This document shows, one piece after another, positions 1 to 8,729 of a stretch of DNA of 64,000 nt. Position numbers and translations under genes: made by a program. The DNA is taken from assembly GCA_025936755.1 (NCBI GenBank), contig JAICSS010000011.1, positions 1-64,000 of the forward strand, written 5' to 3'. The stretch is from Solirubrobacterales bacterium. GTDB lineage: Bacteria > Actinomycetota > Thermoleophilia > Solirubrobacterales > 70-9. Each line of letters begins with the position of its first letter. The stretch's first letter is position 1. The notes below the pieces were generated by a model, which worked only from the letters and a program-made list of their open reading frames with translations, searched no databases and had not been told where the DNA came from.

Positions 1-490
1 CCGGTTTGCGGTTGACCCCGAGCATGCGCGGGATCGAGTAGCCGTAGACGTCGCAGTCGAGCGCCCCGGCCGGGTGGCCTTCGGCGGTCAGCGCCGCGGC
101 CAGGTTGGCGGTCATCGTCGACTTGCCGACCCCGCCCTTGCCGGAGGAGACGCAGATCACGTTCTTGACCTTCGCCAGCGCCCCCTGCGGCAGCTTGCCG
201 CGGCCGAGCGTCTGCTGCAGCTGCCCTTTCTCCTCGTCGGAGAGGACGTCGAAGCCGACCGCGACCTCGGTCACCCCTTCCAACTGGGAGACGTTCTGGG
301 CGACGGCCTGTTCGAAGTGGGAGCGGATCGGGCAGCCGGCGGTGGTCAGGGAGACGACGACCTCGACCCGGCCGCTCTCCTTGACCTCGATCGAGCGGAC
401 CATGCCCAGCTCGACGATCGAGCGCCGCAGCTCGGGGTCGATGACGGCGCGCAGCTTCTCGGTTATCTGGTCTTCAGTGGGGAGTGGCAT
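1..490 (-). CDS. mrp: Mrp/ApbC-type P-loop ATPase, iron-sulfur cluster carrier (3' part cut off by window edge)
   Basis: The first 163 residues are visible, starting at ATG 490. Residues 1-95 form a MIP18/DUF59-like domain ([17 protein letters not shown], then [16 protein letters not shown] with the conserved Cys). After a short linker comes the deviant Walker [10 protein letters not shown] (about residues 117-125) of the Mrp/NBP35 MinD-like ATPases. This two-domain order is the usual actinobacterial Mrp layout, and the family carries and delivers Fe-S clusters in the cytoplasm. The frame remains open to base 2, so Walker B and the C-terminal Cys pair lie outside the window. It is transcribed divergently from the secreted-protein gene at 594, about 100 bp away. 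Confidence 0.93.
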   Translation of the reverse strand, partial: MPLPTEDQITEKLRAVIDPELRRSIVELGMVRSIEVKESGRVEVVVSLTTAGCPIRSHFEQAVAQNVSQLEGVTEVAVGFDVLSDEEKGQLQQTLGRGKLPQGALAKVKNVICVSSGKGGVGKSTMTANLAAALTAEGHPAGALDCDVYGYSIPRMLGVNRKP

Positions 491-593
491 CGGCTCCGAT
501 TCTCGCAAAGCCGTTGGTTCGGGGCGGGGAGGGGGGAGAGTTTTCGCCGCCCAGCCCTTGGTCCTCCATATGCAATCGAGCGAAGGAGGACCG

Positions 594-2816
594 ATGTCCG
601 CGACGAGACTTGGCGTGGGAAAAACCGTTGCGCTGGGGCTGCTGCTGGCCTTCAGCCTGCTGCTCCTGGCGGCCGCGAAGGCGGAGGCGGGCAAGTACGC
701 GGTCGCCCAGTGCGGCTGGTACGCCGGCGCCGACGCGAGCTGGGCCGACACGACGGGCGGCGCCAAGTTCCGCGCCGACGCCTACTGCGCCCCGGCCGGC
801 GGCGACCCCTTCGGCGGCGTCCACGTCAAGAGCCTCACCCGCGACGGCCAGGGGACCGTCTCCGGCACCCGCTTCGCCCGCTGGCGCTGGACGGCCCCCG
901 CCGGCACGGGGATCACCGCCGTCCGCGGAACCTGGTGGCACGCCCTCCACGACGGGATCGAGCAGCGGCTCGGGAGCCTCGGCAGCGGCGGCTTCGAACC
1001 GTTCCTCGGCGCCGGCGCCACCGACACGGCCCTGCACGACTTCGGCAAGGGATTCCCGTCGCCGGTCCCGGCCTTCGAGGATCGCCTCCTCTGCGCCCGG
1101 GCCGAAAGCAAATGGTGCTCGCTCGAAGAGGGATCGTGGTCGGCGCTCCGCGGCCTGACGATCACGCTCGAGGACGACCACGCGCCCGACGTCGGCATCG
1201 GCGGCGACCTGCTCGGCGGCGGCTGGCGCCGCGGCAACCAGGACGTGGCGATCTGGTCGGCCGACCTCGGCGGCGGCGTCCGCTTCGCCGAGAGCTTCCT
1301 CGACGGCGCCCGGATCGGCTCCACCGAGCACGACTGCGCGAAGGCGCTGATCGGCGGCGAGTGGCGCGGGACGACGATGCAGCCGTGCCCGGGCGACGCC
1401 TGGGCACACCAGGGCGTCAACACCGCCGTCTTCGGCGACGGCCCCCACCAGGCGCTCGCCTGCGCAACCGACTTCGCCGAAAACCGTCGCTGCACCTCCT
1501 CCTACACGGTGCGGATCGACAACAACCCACCGGTGCATCCGAAGGCGGTCAGCCTCGACGGCGGCGAAGGATGGCGTCGCCTCAACGACTTCGACCTTGA
1601 CTGGGAGAACCCCGACCAGGGGGCGGCGAGCCCGATCGCCGGCGCCTCCTGGCGCCTCCTGGGCACGGCGGGTTACGACAGCGGCGTCAGGTTCGCCGCC
1701 GGGCGCGACCGCCGCAGCCTCGCCAACCTCTCCGTGCCGGCCGCGGGCAGCTACTCGCTGCAGCTCTGGCTGCGGGACGAAGCCGGCAACGAGGCGCCGG
1801 GCTCGGCGGTGACGGTGCCGCTGCGGCTGGACGACGTCAGCCCCGAGCTGGCCTTCGCGACCGCGCAGCCCGAGGGGCAGGTGGTGGCGGAAGTCGCCGA
1901 CGCCGATTCCGGCCCCGCCAGCGGCCAGATCCTCTACCGGCGCGTCGACGCCGATCGCTGGACCGAGCTGCCGACGAAGCTGGAGCCGGGCGAAGCCGCC
2001 GGCAAGGCCGACCTCGTCGCGCCGATGCCCGACCTCGACACGGGAACCTTCGTCTTCCGCGCCGACGCCGGCGACGCTGCTGGCAACGGCGCCTCGACCT
2101 CGCTGCGGGCCGACGGCACCCAGATGGCGATCCGGCGGGTGCCGCCGCCGCGGGCCCCGAAGGCGAAGTCGCGGCTCTTCGCGCGGCTGCGCGGCGGCCA
2201 CGGCCGCGGCGACTCGCTCACCGTCCCCTTCGGCGCTCCGGCGCTCGTCAGCGGCCGGCTCATGCGGGCCGCCGACGGGGCCGGCATCGCCGGCCGCGAG
2301 ATCAGCGTCGTCTCCCACCCCTCGCGCGGCGCCCTCGTCTCGATCGCCGTCGCGGCCGCGAGGACGGGCGAGCAGGGCGGCTTCGAGCTGCGCCTCCCGC
2401 CGGGCCCCTCGCGCCGGGTCACCGTCAGCTTCGCCGGCGACGGCGGCCTCGAGGCGGCGAGCCGGCCGGGCCTGGAGCTGCGGGTGCGCAGCGGCGTCTC
2501 CCTCCACGCCGGGCCGCCGGACCTGCGGACCGGCCAGGCGCTCCGGCTCGCCGGCAGGGTGAAGACCTGGGGCGCCCCGATCCCCCGTCGCGGCAAGCTG
2601 GTCGCGATCCAGTACCTGGAGCAGGCGACCCACCGCTGGCGGCCGGTGCTCGTCACCCGCAGCGACCACCACGGCCGCTTTCGCGCCCACTACCGCTTCC
2701 GCTACGTCAGCGGGCGGGCGGCGATCCGGCTCCGCGCCTCCGTCTTGGCGGAGGAGCGCTGGCCCTACGCGCCGGGATCGTCCTCGCCGCTGACGATCCA
2801 TGTGAAGGGGAGCTAG
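594..2816 (+). CDS. Large secreted protein of unknown function with C-terminal Ig-like/carboxypeptidase-regulatory-like domains
   Basis: 740 aa. I chose ATG 594 because AAGGAGGA lies 3 bases upstream and the next residues form a signal peptide (short basic N-terminus, [13 protein letters not shown] core, AKAEA cleavage region). The open frame extends further upstream but without a start that makes sense. The mature protein begins [11 protein letters not shown], a Cys-containing opening I associate with secreted proteins of Thermoleophilia. Paired Cys in the first 400 residues suggest disulfides. Residues about 420-560 look like beta-sandwich repeats ([20 protein letters not shown]). The last 200 residues ([37 protein letters not shown] in outline) resemble surface Ig-like modules. 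No catalytic motif is seen. The cyclophilin gene follows 10 bases later. Confidence 0.8.
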   Translation: MSATRLGVGKTVALGLLLAFSLLLLAAAKAEAGKYAVAQCGWYAGADASWADTTGGAKFRADAYCAPAGGDPFGGVHVKSLTRDGQGTVSGTRFARWRWTAPAGTGITAVRGTWWHALHDGIEQRLGSLGSGGFEPFLGAGATDTALHDFGKGFPSPVPAFEDRLLCARAESKWCSLEEGSWSALRGLTITLEDDHAPDVGIGGDLLGGGWRRGNQDVAIWSADLGGGVRFAESFLDGARIGSTEHDCAKALIGGEWRGTTMQPCPGDAWAHQGVNTAVFGDGPHQALACATDFAENRRCTSSYTVRIDNNPPVHPKAVSLDGGEGWRRLNDFDLDWENPDQGAASPIAGASWRLLGTAGYDSGVRFAAGRDRRSLANLSVPAAGSYSLQLWLRDEAGNEAPGSAVTVPLRLDDVSPELAFATAQPEGQVVAEVADADSGPASGQILYRRVDADRWTELPTKLEPGEAAGKADLVAPMPDLDTGTFVFRADAGDAAGNGASTSLRADGTQMAIRRVPPPRAPKAKSRLFARLRGGHGRGDSLTVPFGAPALVSGRLMRAADGAGIAGREISVVSHPSRGALVSIAVAAARTGEQGGFELRLPPGPSRRVTVSFAGDGGLEAASRPGLELRVRSGVSLHAGPPDLRTGQALRLAGRVKTWGAPIPRRGKLVAIQYLEQATHRWRPVLVTRSDHHGRFRAHYRFRYVSGRAAIRLRASVLAEERWPYAPGSSSPLTIHVKGS

Positions 2817-2826
2817 GGTTCGGGCC

Positions 2827-3288
2827 ATGTCGCAAGCGACCCTTCACACCAGCGCCGGGGCGATCGTGCTCGAGCTTCACGACGAGGACGCGCCGAAAAC
2901 CGTCGAGAACTTCCGCAAGCTCTCCGCCGAGGGGTTCTACGACCAGCTCGTCTTCCACCGGGTGATCCCGGACTTCATGATCCAGGGCGGCTGCCCGGAA
3001 GGTACCGGCACGGGCGGCCCGGGCTACACCTTCGAGGACGAGATCAACGACCACAAAGTCGTGCGCGGGGCGCTGGCGATGGCCAACGCTGGACCGAACA
3101 CCAACGGCTCCCAGTTCTTCATCGTCACCACCGGCGCGGCGCCGTGGCTCGACGGCAAGCACACCGTCTTCGGCGAGGTGATCGACGGCATGGACGTCGT
3201 CGACGCGATCGAGTCGGTCCCGACGGACGGCGGCGACAAGCCGCGCGAGCCGCAGACGATCGAACGCGTCGAGCTCGACGAGGGCTGA
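2827..3288 (+). CDS. Peptidyl-prolyl cis-trans isomerase, cyclophilin type
   Basis: 153 aa, the usual size of a single-domain bacterial cyclophilin. Visible signatures are [19 protein letters not shown] (active-site Arg, Phe and Gln of the family), [19 protein letters not shown], and [12 protein letters not shown]. There is no signal peptide, so it is presumably cytoplasmic and catalyses prolyl isomerisation during folding. It lies 10 bases after the secreted-protein gene and may share its transcript. The convergent channel gene ends 3 bases after this stop. Confidence 0.96.
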   Translation: MSQATLHTSAGAIVLELHDEDAPKTVENFRKLSAEGFYDQLVFHRVIPDFMIQGGCPEGTGTGGPGYTFEDEINDHKVVRGALAMANAGPNTNGSQFFIVTTGAAPWLDGKHTVFGEVIDGMDVVDAIESVPTDGGDKPREPQTIERVELDEG

Positions 3289-3291
3289 GGC

Positions 3292-4023
3292 TCAGGCGGA
3301 TTCGCCCGCGGCGCCGCGGCGTTCGCGGCGCCGCTGCAGCGCCGCCCCCGGCTGCCAGAGGCTGACCAGGCCGGCGACCAGGGTGACGAGGAAGATCTGG
3401 CCGATCATCATCTCCAGGCCGGCGACCATGCGCCCCGGCTGGCCGCCGGGGACGAGGTTTCCGTACCCCGTGGTGGTCAGGGTCGTGTAGCTGAAGAAGA
3501 GGTAGTCGCTTCCCTCGGGATGGGGGACGCCTTCGAAGAAGGGACCGCCCTGAAGCCTGGCGATCGTCCCGTAGGCGAAGGTGAAGAGGATTCCGAGCAC
3601 GGCGTAGACGCTGATCGCGCCGAGGATCGTGCGGGAGTCGACCGCCGCGCTCGCGACCACCCGCGCGAGTACGGCCGCCATCGCCACCGCCAGAAGCGAG
3701 ATCTGGACCACCGATGCGACGTTCAGCAGCGTCAGCTCATCCGTCGCCGCGGCGGCCGCGACGAGGACGACGGTCAGCGCGGAGAGCAGGACGGCGGCGC
3801 GGACGAATTTCGGCTTCACCCGGGAGCTGACCAGGGCGACGACCGAAGTGGTGCTCGTCGCCAGGGCCAAGACGACGGCCGGCCAGCCGCGGTTGCCCAG
3901 CAGCGAAGTCAGGACGTAGGTGACCAGGACCAGGATCAGGACCAGCCCGAACGCGTCGCTGGTCCTCTCCGCCCGCTGCCGCCAGGCCTCCTGGCGCGGG
4001 GCGCCCCTCTCGTCCTTCTCCAT
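3292..4023 (-). CDS. Voltage-gated-like potassium channel (Ion_trans_2 pore)
   Basis: 243 aa from ATG 4023. There are four hydrophobic segments in the N-terminal half, then a two-helix pore unit with the K+ selectivity filter in TTLTTTGYGNLVP, followed by a last transmembrane helix (MIGQIFLVTLVAGLVSLW) and a short basic tail. No cytoplasmic RCK/TrkA domain is present. TGYGN is the canonical K+ filter, so potassium selectivity is well supported; the gating mode is unknown. The frame is open upstream (another Met near 4053), but a start beyond that would run into the tRNA-Ser gene, and no clear Shine-Dalgarno picks one start. Confidence 0.88.
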   Translation of the reverse strand: MEKDERGAPRQEAWRQRAERTSDAFGLVLILVLVTYVLTSLLGNRGWPAVVLALATSTTSVVALVSSRVKPKFVRAAVLLSALTVVLVAAAAATDELTLLNVASVVQISLLAVAMAAVLARVVASAAVDSRTILGAISVYAVLGILFTFAYGTIARLQGGPFFEGVPHPEGSDYLFFSYTTLTTTGYGNLVPGGQPGRMVAGLEMMIGQIFLVTLVAGLVSLWQPGAALQRRRERRGAAGESA

Positions 4024-4076
4024 GGCTTGGTCGTTCGTCCACCGGGCGCGCATTCCTGCCGCGGCGGACTCGGGAG

Positions 4077-4165
4077 CGGAGGGGGTGGGATTCGAACCCA
4101 CGAGACGCCGGAAGACGCCTAACGGCTTTCAAGGCCGCCGCATTCAACCGCTCTGCCACCCCTCC
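4077..4165 (-). tRNA. tRNA-Ser (anticodon TGA)
   Basis: Read on the minus strand this is an 89-nt class II tRNA with acceptor GGAGGGG paired to CCCCTCC, D-arm GCAGAGCGG, anticodon loop CTTGAAA (anticodon TGA), a long variable arm as in serine tRNAs, and T-arm GGGTTCGAATCCC. The discriminator is G and CCA is not encoded. It lies between the channel gene and the divergent MFS gene. Confidence 0.96.
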
Positions 4166-4191
4166 AGAGCGCTCAGGCTTGCTTGCATTGA

Positions 4192-5361
4192 TTGTATGCA
4201 GGGGTGCGCAGGTTGCTCATCCTCGCCTCGGCGATGATCTTCTTCGACGTCGCCTTCTTCGCGGCGATCGCACCCCTGCTTCCGGAGTACGTTGACGAGC
4301 TCGGCCTCAGCAAAGCCGAAGCGGGAATCCTCTCCGCCGCCTACGCGGCGGGGACGCTGATCGGGTCGCTTCCGGCCGGCTTCGTCGCCAGCCGGGTCGG
4401 GCCGCGGCGCACCGTGATCGCCGGCCTCCTCCTCCTCGGCGTCGCCAGCCTCGTCTTCGGCTTCGGCGAAGAGATCTTCCTGCTCGACGGCGCCCGCTTC
4501 GTGCAGGGGATCGCCGGCGCGCTGATCTGGTCGGGGGCGCTGACCTGGCTGATCAGCGCCGCGCCGGAGGACAAGCGCGGCTCGATCATCGGCACCGCCC
4601 TCGGGACCGCCGTCGCCGGAGCCCTGCTCGGCCCCGCCCTCGGCGCGATCGCCGGCTCGATCGGGACCGAGCCGGTCTTCAGCTCGGTCCTGGCGATCAC
4701 GATCTTCCTCTCTCTCGCCGCTGCCCGACTGCCGGAGACGCGGGCGCCCGAGCGTCAGAACCTGCGCGAAGTGATGGCGACGCTGGTCAGCCGGCCGGTC
4801 CTCGACGCCGCCGCCTTCGTCGCCGTCCCTTCGGTGATGTTCGGCGCGATCGAGGTGCTGGTGCCGCTGCGGATCGACGACCTCGGCGGCGGCCACGGCC
4901 TGATCGCCGGCGGCTTCATCGCCGGGGCCGCGCTGGAGGCGATGCTGGCGCCGGTGGCCGGGCGGATGTCCGACCGGATCGGGCGGCGGCTGCCCTACGT
5001 GATCGGACTCTCGATCTGCGCCGTCGCGATGGCCGGCGTCGCCCTCGCGGCCACCCTCGGCGCGGTGCTGGCGGCGCTGATCGTCACCTCGCTCGGCGCC
5101 GGCCTCTGCTTCGCGCCGGCGCTGACGCTGATCTCCGACGTCGCCGAGTCGAGCAGCCTCCACCAGGGCTTCGCCGCCGGTCTCTCCAACATGGCCTGGG
5201 CCTCGGGGCAGGTGATCGGCGGCGTCGGCGGCGGAGTCGTCGCCAGCCTCACCGGCAACGTGCTGCCCAGCCTGACGATCGCCTTGCTGCTGTTGCTCAC
5301 GGTGGTCTACGCCTACCGGGCGATGCAGGTGGGCGGCGAGCTGCACGCCGCGGCGAGCTAG
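4192..5361 (+). CDS. MFS transporter, DHA1-like (12 TM)
   Basis: 389 aa with about 12 hydrophobic segments. The loop between TM2 and TM3 carries the MFS signature as ASRVGPRRTVIAG, and the second half repeats it as GRMSDRIGRRLPYV. TM4 contains GALIWSGALTWLISAAP. The family exports drugs or small metabolites using the proton gradient; the substrate cannot be read from sequence. The TTG at 4192 gives the longest form; GTG 4204 is an equally possible start, and neither has a good ribosome-binding site. The lactone-oxidase gene starts 9 bases downstream, so the two are probably co-transcribed. Confidence 0.88.
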   Translation: MYAGVRRLLILASAMIFFDVAFFAAIAPLLPEYVDELGLSKAEAGILSAAYAAGTLIGSLPAGFVASRVGPRRTVIAGLLLLGVASLVFGFGEEIFLLDGARFVQGIAGALIWSGALTWLISAAPEDKRGSIIGTALGTAVAGALLGPALGAIAGSIGTEPVFSSVLAITIFLSLAAARLPETRAPERQNLREVMATLVSRPVLDAAAFVAVPSVMFGAIEVLVPLRIDDLGGGHGLIAGGFIAGAALEAMLAPVAGRMSDRIGRRLPYVIGLSICAVAMAGVALAATLGAVLAALIVTSLGAGLCFAPALTLISDVAESSSLHQGFAAGLSNMAWASGQVIGGVGGGVVASLTGNVLPSLTIALLLLLTVVYAYRAMQVGGELHAAAS

Positions 5362-5370
5362 GGTCGGTTC

Positions 5371-6690
5371 ATGGCACGACGGGGCCCCCGGAACGCCGGC
5401 GAGTGGGCCAACTGGGCGGGCGACCAGCGCTGCCGGCCGGCGCGCGTCCTGCGCCCGGGCAGCCGCGAGGAGCTGGCGGAGGGGATCGCCGCCGCCGCGG
5501 CCGCCGGGCAGACGGTGAGGGTCGCCGGCTCCGGGCACTCCTTCACCGAGGCGGCGCTGACCGAGGGAACGATGATCCGGCCCGAGCGCTTGAGCGGGTT
5601 GCTCGACGCCGACCCCGCCTCGGGGCTGGTCGAGGTCGCCGGCGGCACCGTGCTCGCCGACCTCAACCGGGAGCTGGCGGCGCTGGGGCTGGCGATGGAG
5701 AACCTCGGCGACATCGACCGGCAGACGATCGCCGGGGCGATCTCCACCGGCACCCACGGGACCGGCGCCCGCCTGCGCAACATCTCCGCCCAGGTCGAGG
5801 GGATCGAGCTCGTCCTCGCCGACGGGAGCGTCCGCCGCCTGAGCGCCGCCACCGACCCCGAGCTGATGGGGGCGGCGCGGATCGGCCTCGGGGCGCTGGG
5901 GGCGATCGCCGCCGTCACCCTGCGCTGCGTCCCCGCCTTCACCCTGCTGCGGGTCGACGCCCCGCACCCCCGTGAGGAGGTGCTCGACACCTTCGCCGAG
6001 CGGGCCGAGGCGCACGAGCACTTCGAGCTCTTCACCTTCCCCTACGACGACGGGGCGCTGGTGCTGGAGCGCAACCGCACCGACGAGGCGGCGCGCCCGC
6101 GGGGCCGCGCCGCCGCCTACCTCAACGACGTCGTCCTCGAGAACTGGACGCTGGCGGCGCTGGCGCAGACCGGGAAGGCGCTGCCGCGGGCGATCCCGGC
6201 GCTCTCGCGGCTGGCCGGCCGCCTCGCCTCCGGCGGCCGCGTGAGTGACCGCAGCGACCGCCTCTTCGTCAACGAGCGGCGGGTCCGCTTCACCGAGATG
6301 GAGTACGCGCTGCCGCGCGAGGCCGGGCCGGAGGCGGCACGGCGGGTGGTCGAGTGGGTGCGGTCGAACCGCTATCCCGTCTTCTTCCCGATCGAGATGC
6401 GGGTCGCCGCCGGCGACGACGCCTTCCTCAGCCCCGCCCACGACCGCGACACCGCCTACGTCGCCGTCCACCAGTACCGCGGCATGGAGTGGCGCCCCTA
6501 CTTCGAGGCGGTCGAGGCGATCATGGACGACTACGACGGCCGCCCCCACTGGGGCAAGCGCCACTTCCAGACCGCAGAGACCCTGGCGCCGCGCTACCCG
6601 GAGTGGGAGAAGTTCCAGCGCGCCCGCGACACCCTCGACCCCGATCGGGTCTTCGCGAACGAGTACACGGAACGCGTTTTAGGAACCTAG
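5371..6690 (+). CDS. FAD-linked sugar-1,4-lactone oxidase (D-arabinono/L-gulono-lactone oxidase family)
   Basis: 439 aa. The N-terminal FAD_binding_4 (PCMH) domain contains VAGSGHSFTE, whose His is the covalent flavin attachment site in this family, and ISTGTHGTG. The C-terminal ALO domain ends with PHWGKRHF and DPDRVFANEY, the usual terminal signature. Family members oxidise aldonolactones or alditols; the actual substrate is undetermined. It follows the MFS gene by 9 bases and faces the PLP-enzyme gene at 6733 tail to tail. Confidence 0.9.
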   Translation: MARRGPRNAGEWANWAGDQRCRPARVLRPGSREELAEGIAAAAAAGQTVRVAGSGHSFTEAALTEGTMIRPERLSGLLDADPASGLVEVAGGTVLADLNRELAALGLAMENLGDIDRQTIAGAISTGTHGTGARLRNISAQVEGIELVLADGSVRRLSAATDPELMGAARIGLGALGAIAAVTLRCVPAFTLLRVDAPHPREEVLDTFAERAEAHEHFELFTFPYDDGALVLERNRTDEAARPRGRAAAYLNDVVLENWTLAALAQTGKALPRAIPALSRLAGRLASGGRVSDRSDRLFVNERRVRFTEMEYALPREAGPEAARRVVEWVRSNRYPVFFPIEMRVAAGDDAFLSPAHDRDTAYVAVHQYRGMEWRPYFEAVEAIMDDYDGRPHWGKRHFQTAETLAPRYPEWEKFQRARDTLDPDRVFANEYTERVLGT

Positions 6691-6732
6691 GCGAGCGACC
6701 GAGGACACCGCCAGGCGCGGGTTTGCAGCCGC

Positions 6733-7941
6733 CTAGAGGAAGGTTTTCCCCTCGCCGCGGTAGGTCGGGACCTCGTCGACGATGGCGTCGCCCTCGACCA
6801 GGTAGAGGGTGTCGAAGCGCTCGCAGAGCTCGCCGGCCTTGGCGTGGCGGAGGTAGACGCGGTCGCCGACGCCGAGGCCGGCGGCGGCCGGTCCCAGCAG
6901 CGGCGTCTGCACCTCGCCGGCGCCCTCGTCGGCGTCGAGCTCCAGGCCCGCCGGCAGCCACGGGGCGGGCAATCGCGCCGCGTCGCCGGCGCCGGAGGCG
7001 AGGTAGCCGCCGCCGAGCGCGGTCGCCGTCGCGCCCGTCGGCTTGCGGACGACCGGCAGCGCGAACCCGGCCGCGGGGGTGAGGCTGAAGCGGCTGTAGT
7101 GGTCGAAGAGGGCGGGGGCGTAGAAGCCCGAGCCGGCGCTCACCTCGGTCACCGCCTCCTCGGCCGCGGTCAGCTCGAGGCTGCCGGTGCCGCCCCCGTT
7201 GACGATCTCCAGCTCGACGAACTCGGCCAGCGCGGCGACGATCGCCGCCCGCCGCTCCGCCAGCTCGGTCGCCGAGCGCTTCTGCATGAAGCGGATCGCG
7301 GCGCCGCGGCGCCATTGCCCCGGCGGCCGGTCGCCCACCCCGGCGATCTGCCCCTCGTAGGCCATCAGCCCGTCGAGTTCGATCTGCGGCCGCCTCTCGA
7401 TCTCCCGCGCCAGCGCCACCGCGTCCTCGGCCGTGTGCACGGGGGAGCGCTTCGGTCCCACCCTGACCCGGCCGCCGAGCCACCACCAGCTCGCGTCGAC
7501 GTCGATGCAGACCCGGATCGGCGGCGCCCCCGTCCCCAGCACCGACTCGATCAGCTCCAGGTGGCGGATGCAGTCGACCGTCACCACCGGCGCCCCCTCG
7601 GGGTTCGCCGCCGAGCGCAGCGCCAGCTCCTCCAGCGCCCCCAGGTCGGCGGTCGGGTAGGCGAGCAGCAGGTCCTCGAACCCCTGCTCGGCGAGCCACA
7701 GCGTCTCCGGCAGCGTGTAGGTCATCAGCCCCCGGAAGCCCTCGTCCCGCCCGAGGATCCGCTCCAGCAGCGCCCGGCAGCGGATCGACTTCGAAGCGAC
7801 CCGGATCGGCTTTCCCCCGGCCCGTCCCAGCATCTCCTCCGCGTTCGCCCACATCGCGCCGGTGTCGACGAAGGCGAACGGCGCTTCCACCTCGGCGAAG
7901 ATCCGCTCGTAGCGCTGGTGCGACTGGGGAGGGGCGGACAC
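6733..7941 (-). CDS. PLP-dependent alanine-racemase-fold enzyme (D-threonine aldolase-like amino acid deaminase/aldolase)
   Basis: 402 aa. The fold-type III PLP barrel is indicated by the Lys of RVASKSIRC near residue 50 (Schiff-base position), barrel-strand motifs LDGLMAYEGQIAG and IVNGGGTGSLELTA, and a C-terminal beta domain with GVGDRVYLRHAKAGELCERFD. In D-threonine aldolases and D-serine dehydratases the C-terminal His and acidic/Cys residues bind a divalent metal; HAK and ELCERFD are candidates here. A broad annotation is safest. It converges on the lactone-oxidase gene with a 42-bp gap. Confidence 0.82.
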   Translation of the reverse strand: MSAPPQSHQRYERIFAEVEAPFAFVDTGAMWANAEEMLGRAGGKPIRVASKSIRCRALLERILGRDEGFRGLMTYTLPETLWLAEQGFEDLLLAYPTADLGALEELALRSAANPEGAPVVTVDCIRHLELIESVLGTGAPPIRVCIDVDASWWWLGGRVRVGPKRSPVHTAEDAVALAREIERRPQIELDGLMAYEGQIAGVGDRPPGQWRRGAAIRFMQKRSATELAERRAAIVAALAEFVELEIVNGGGTGSLELTAAEEAVTEVSAGSGFYAPALFDHYSRFSLTPAAGFALPVVRKPTGATATALGGGYLASGAGDAARLPAPWLPAGLELDADEGAGEVQTPLLGPAAAGLGVGDRVYLRHAKAGELCERFDTLYLVEGDAIVDEVPTYRGEGKTFL

Positions 7942-7985
7942 GGCGCCAGCCTATCCGCGGGATCGAACGGAGCCGGGCGGAACGC

Positions 7986-8729
7986 CTACAGGCGGGTGGT
8001 CCAGAAGCCCATCTTGCCGCCGGCTCCTTCGACGAGATCCTGGGCGACGGTCTTCGCTTCGTCGAGGCTGACCTCGCCGATCGAGGTGCCGAGACCGACC
8101 CCGACGAAGTTGACGGTGCTCCCCTCGAGCCCCCCCAGCCGGGGGACGTAGGTTTCGAGGTAGCGTTCGCGATCCTGCTTGGAGACCCCGTCGCGGACGT
8201 GGAGCAGCCCGTCGGCCCATTCGCCGTCGGTGAACAGGTAGATGGCGCAGTGGCCGCCCGCCTGTTCGCACTGCCGCGCGGTGACCGCGAGCATTTCCCC
8301 GAGCGGGGTGCCGTCGTGGGATTCCACCTCCAGCAGGTCCGCGATCCCTTCCTTGGCGAGGGTTCCTTCCATCACCTCGTCGGCCTGGTGATTCAGCTGT
8401 TCCCGGTTGAGGGCGTCGCTGGAGTAGGTCCCCCTGAACCACTTGCTGACGGGCCAGTCGACCTCGCCGGTGGCGTTGGCCCCGCAGGCGGCGGCGTAGA
8501 AGTGGGCTTCCTTGTGGGCGGCGCGGCTGACGAGCGTATCCGCGTCGGTCTTGTACTTGTCGCGGACGTCGTCGGTGGAGACGGTGGAATCGATGCACAT
8601 CAGCACCGGCCCCGCGTGGCTCTTCGAATCGTCTTCTCCGAGACCGATCAAGAAGAAGAGCCCGACCAGGGCGAGGACGACCGCGATCAGCGTGTACAGC
8701 TGCGGCTTGCCCATCGCGCTCCTATTCAT
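7986..8729 (-). CDS. Membrane-anchored protein with VWA-like domain and complete MIDAS
   Basis: 247 aa. Residues 10-30 are one hydrophobic anchor; the rest is probably extracytoplasmic. It is not an obvious named family, but the order of motifs fits a von Willebrand A domain: CIDSTVS (D47, T49, S51, the D-x-T/S-x-S site), DGTPLGEML (T141) and YLFTDGEW (D168), which together would form a metal-ion-dependent adhesion site. Cys pairs (C82/C154/C161) could form disulfides. The start ATG overlaps the stop of the 552-aa gene by 8 bases (ATGAATAG), so the two are translationally coupled. ATG at 8714 is an alternative start. Function unknown. Confidence 0.75.
   Translation of the reverse strand: MNRSAMGKPQLYTLIAVVLALVGLFFLIGLGEDDSKSHAGPVLMCIDSTVSTDDVRDKYKTDADTLVSRAAHKEAHFYAAACGANATGEVDWPVSKWFRGTYSSDALNREQLNHQADEVMEGTLAKEGIADLLEVESHDGTPLGEMLAVTARQCEQAGGHCAIYLFTDGEWADGLLHVRDGVSKQDRERYLETYVPRLGGLEGSTVNFVGVGLGTSIGEVSLDEAKTVAQDLVEGAGGKMGFWTTRL

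Noticed and set aside
4144-6564. 806-codon antisense frame opposite the MFS and lactone-oxidase genes
   Set aside because: Low-complexity Arg/Gly/Ala/Asp product from high-G+C antisense reading; both plus-strand genes have clear domains.
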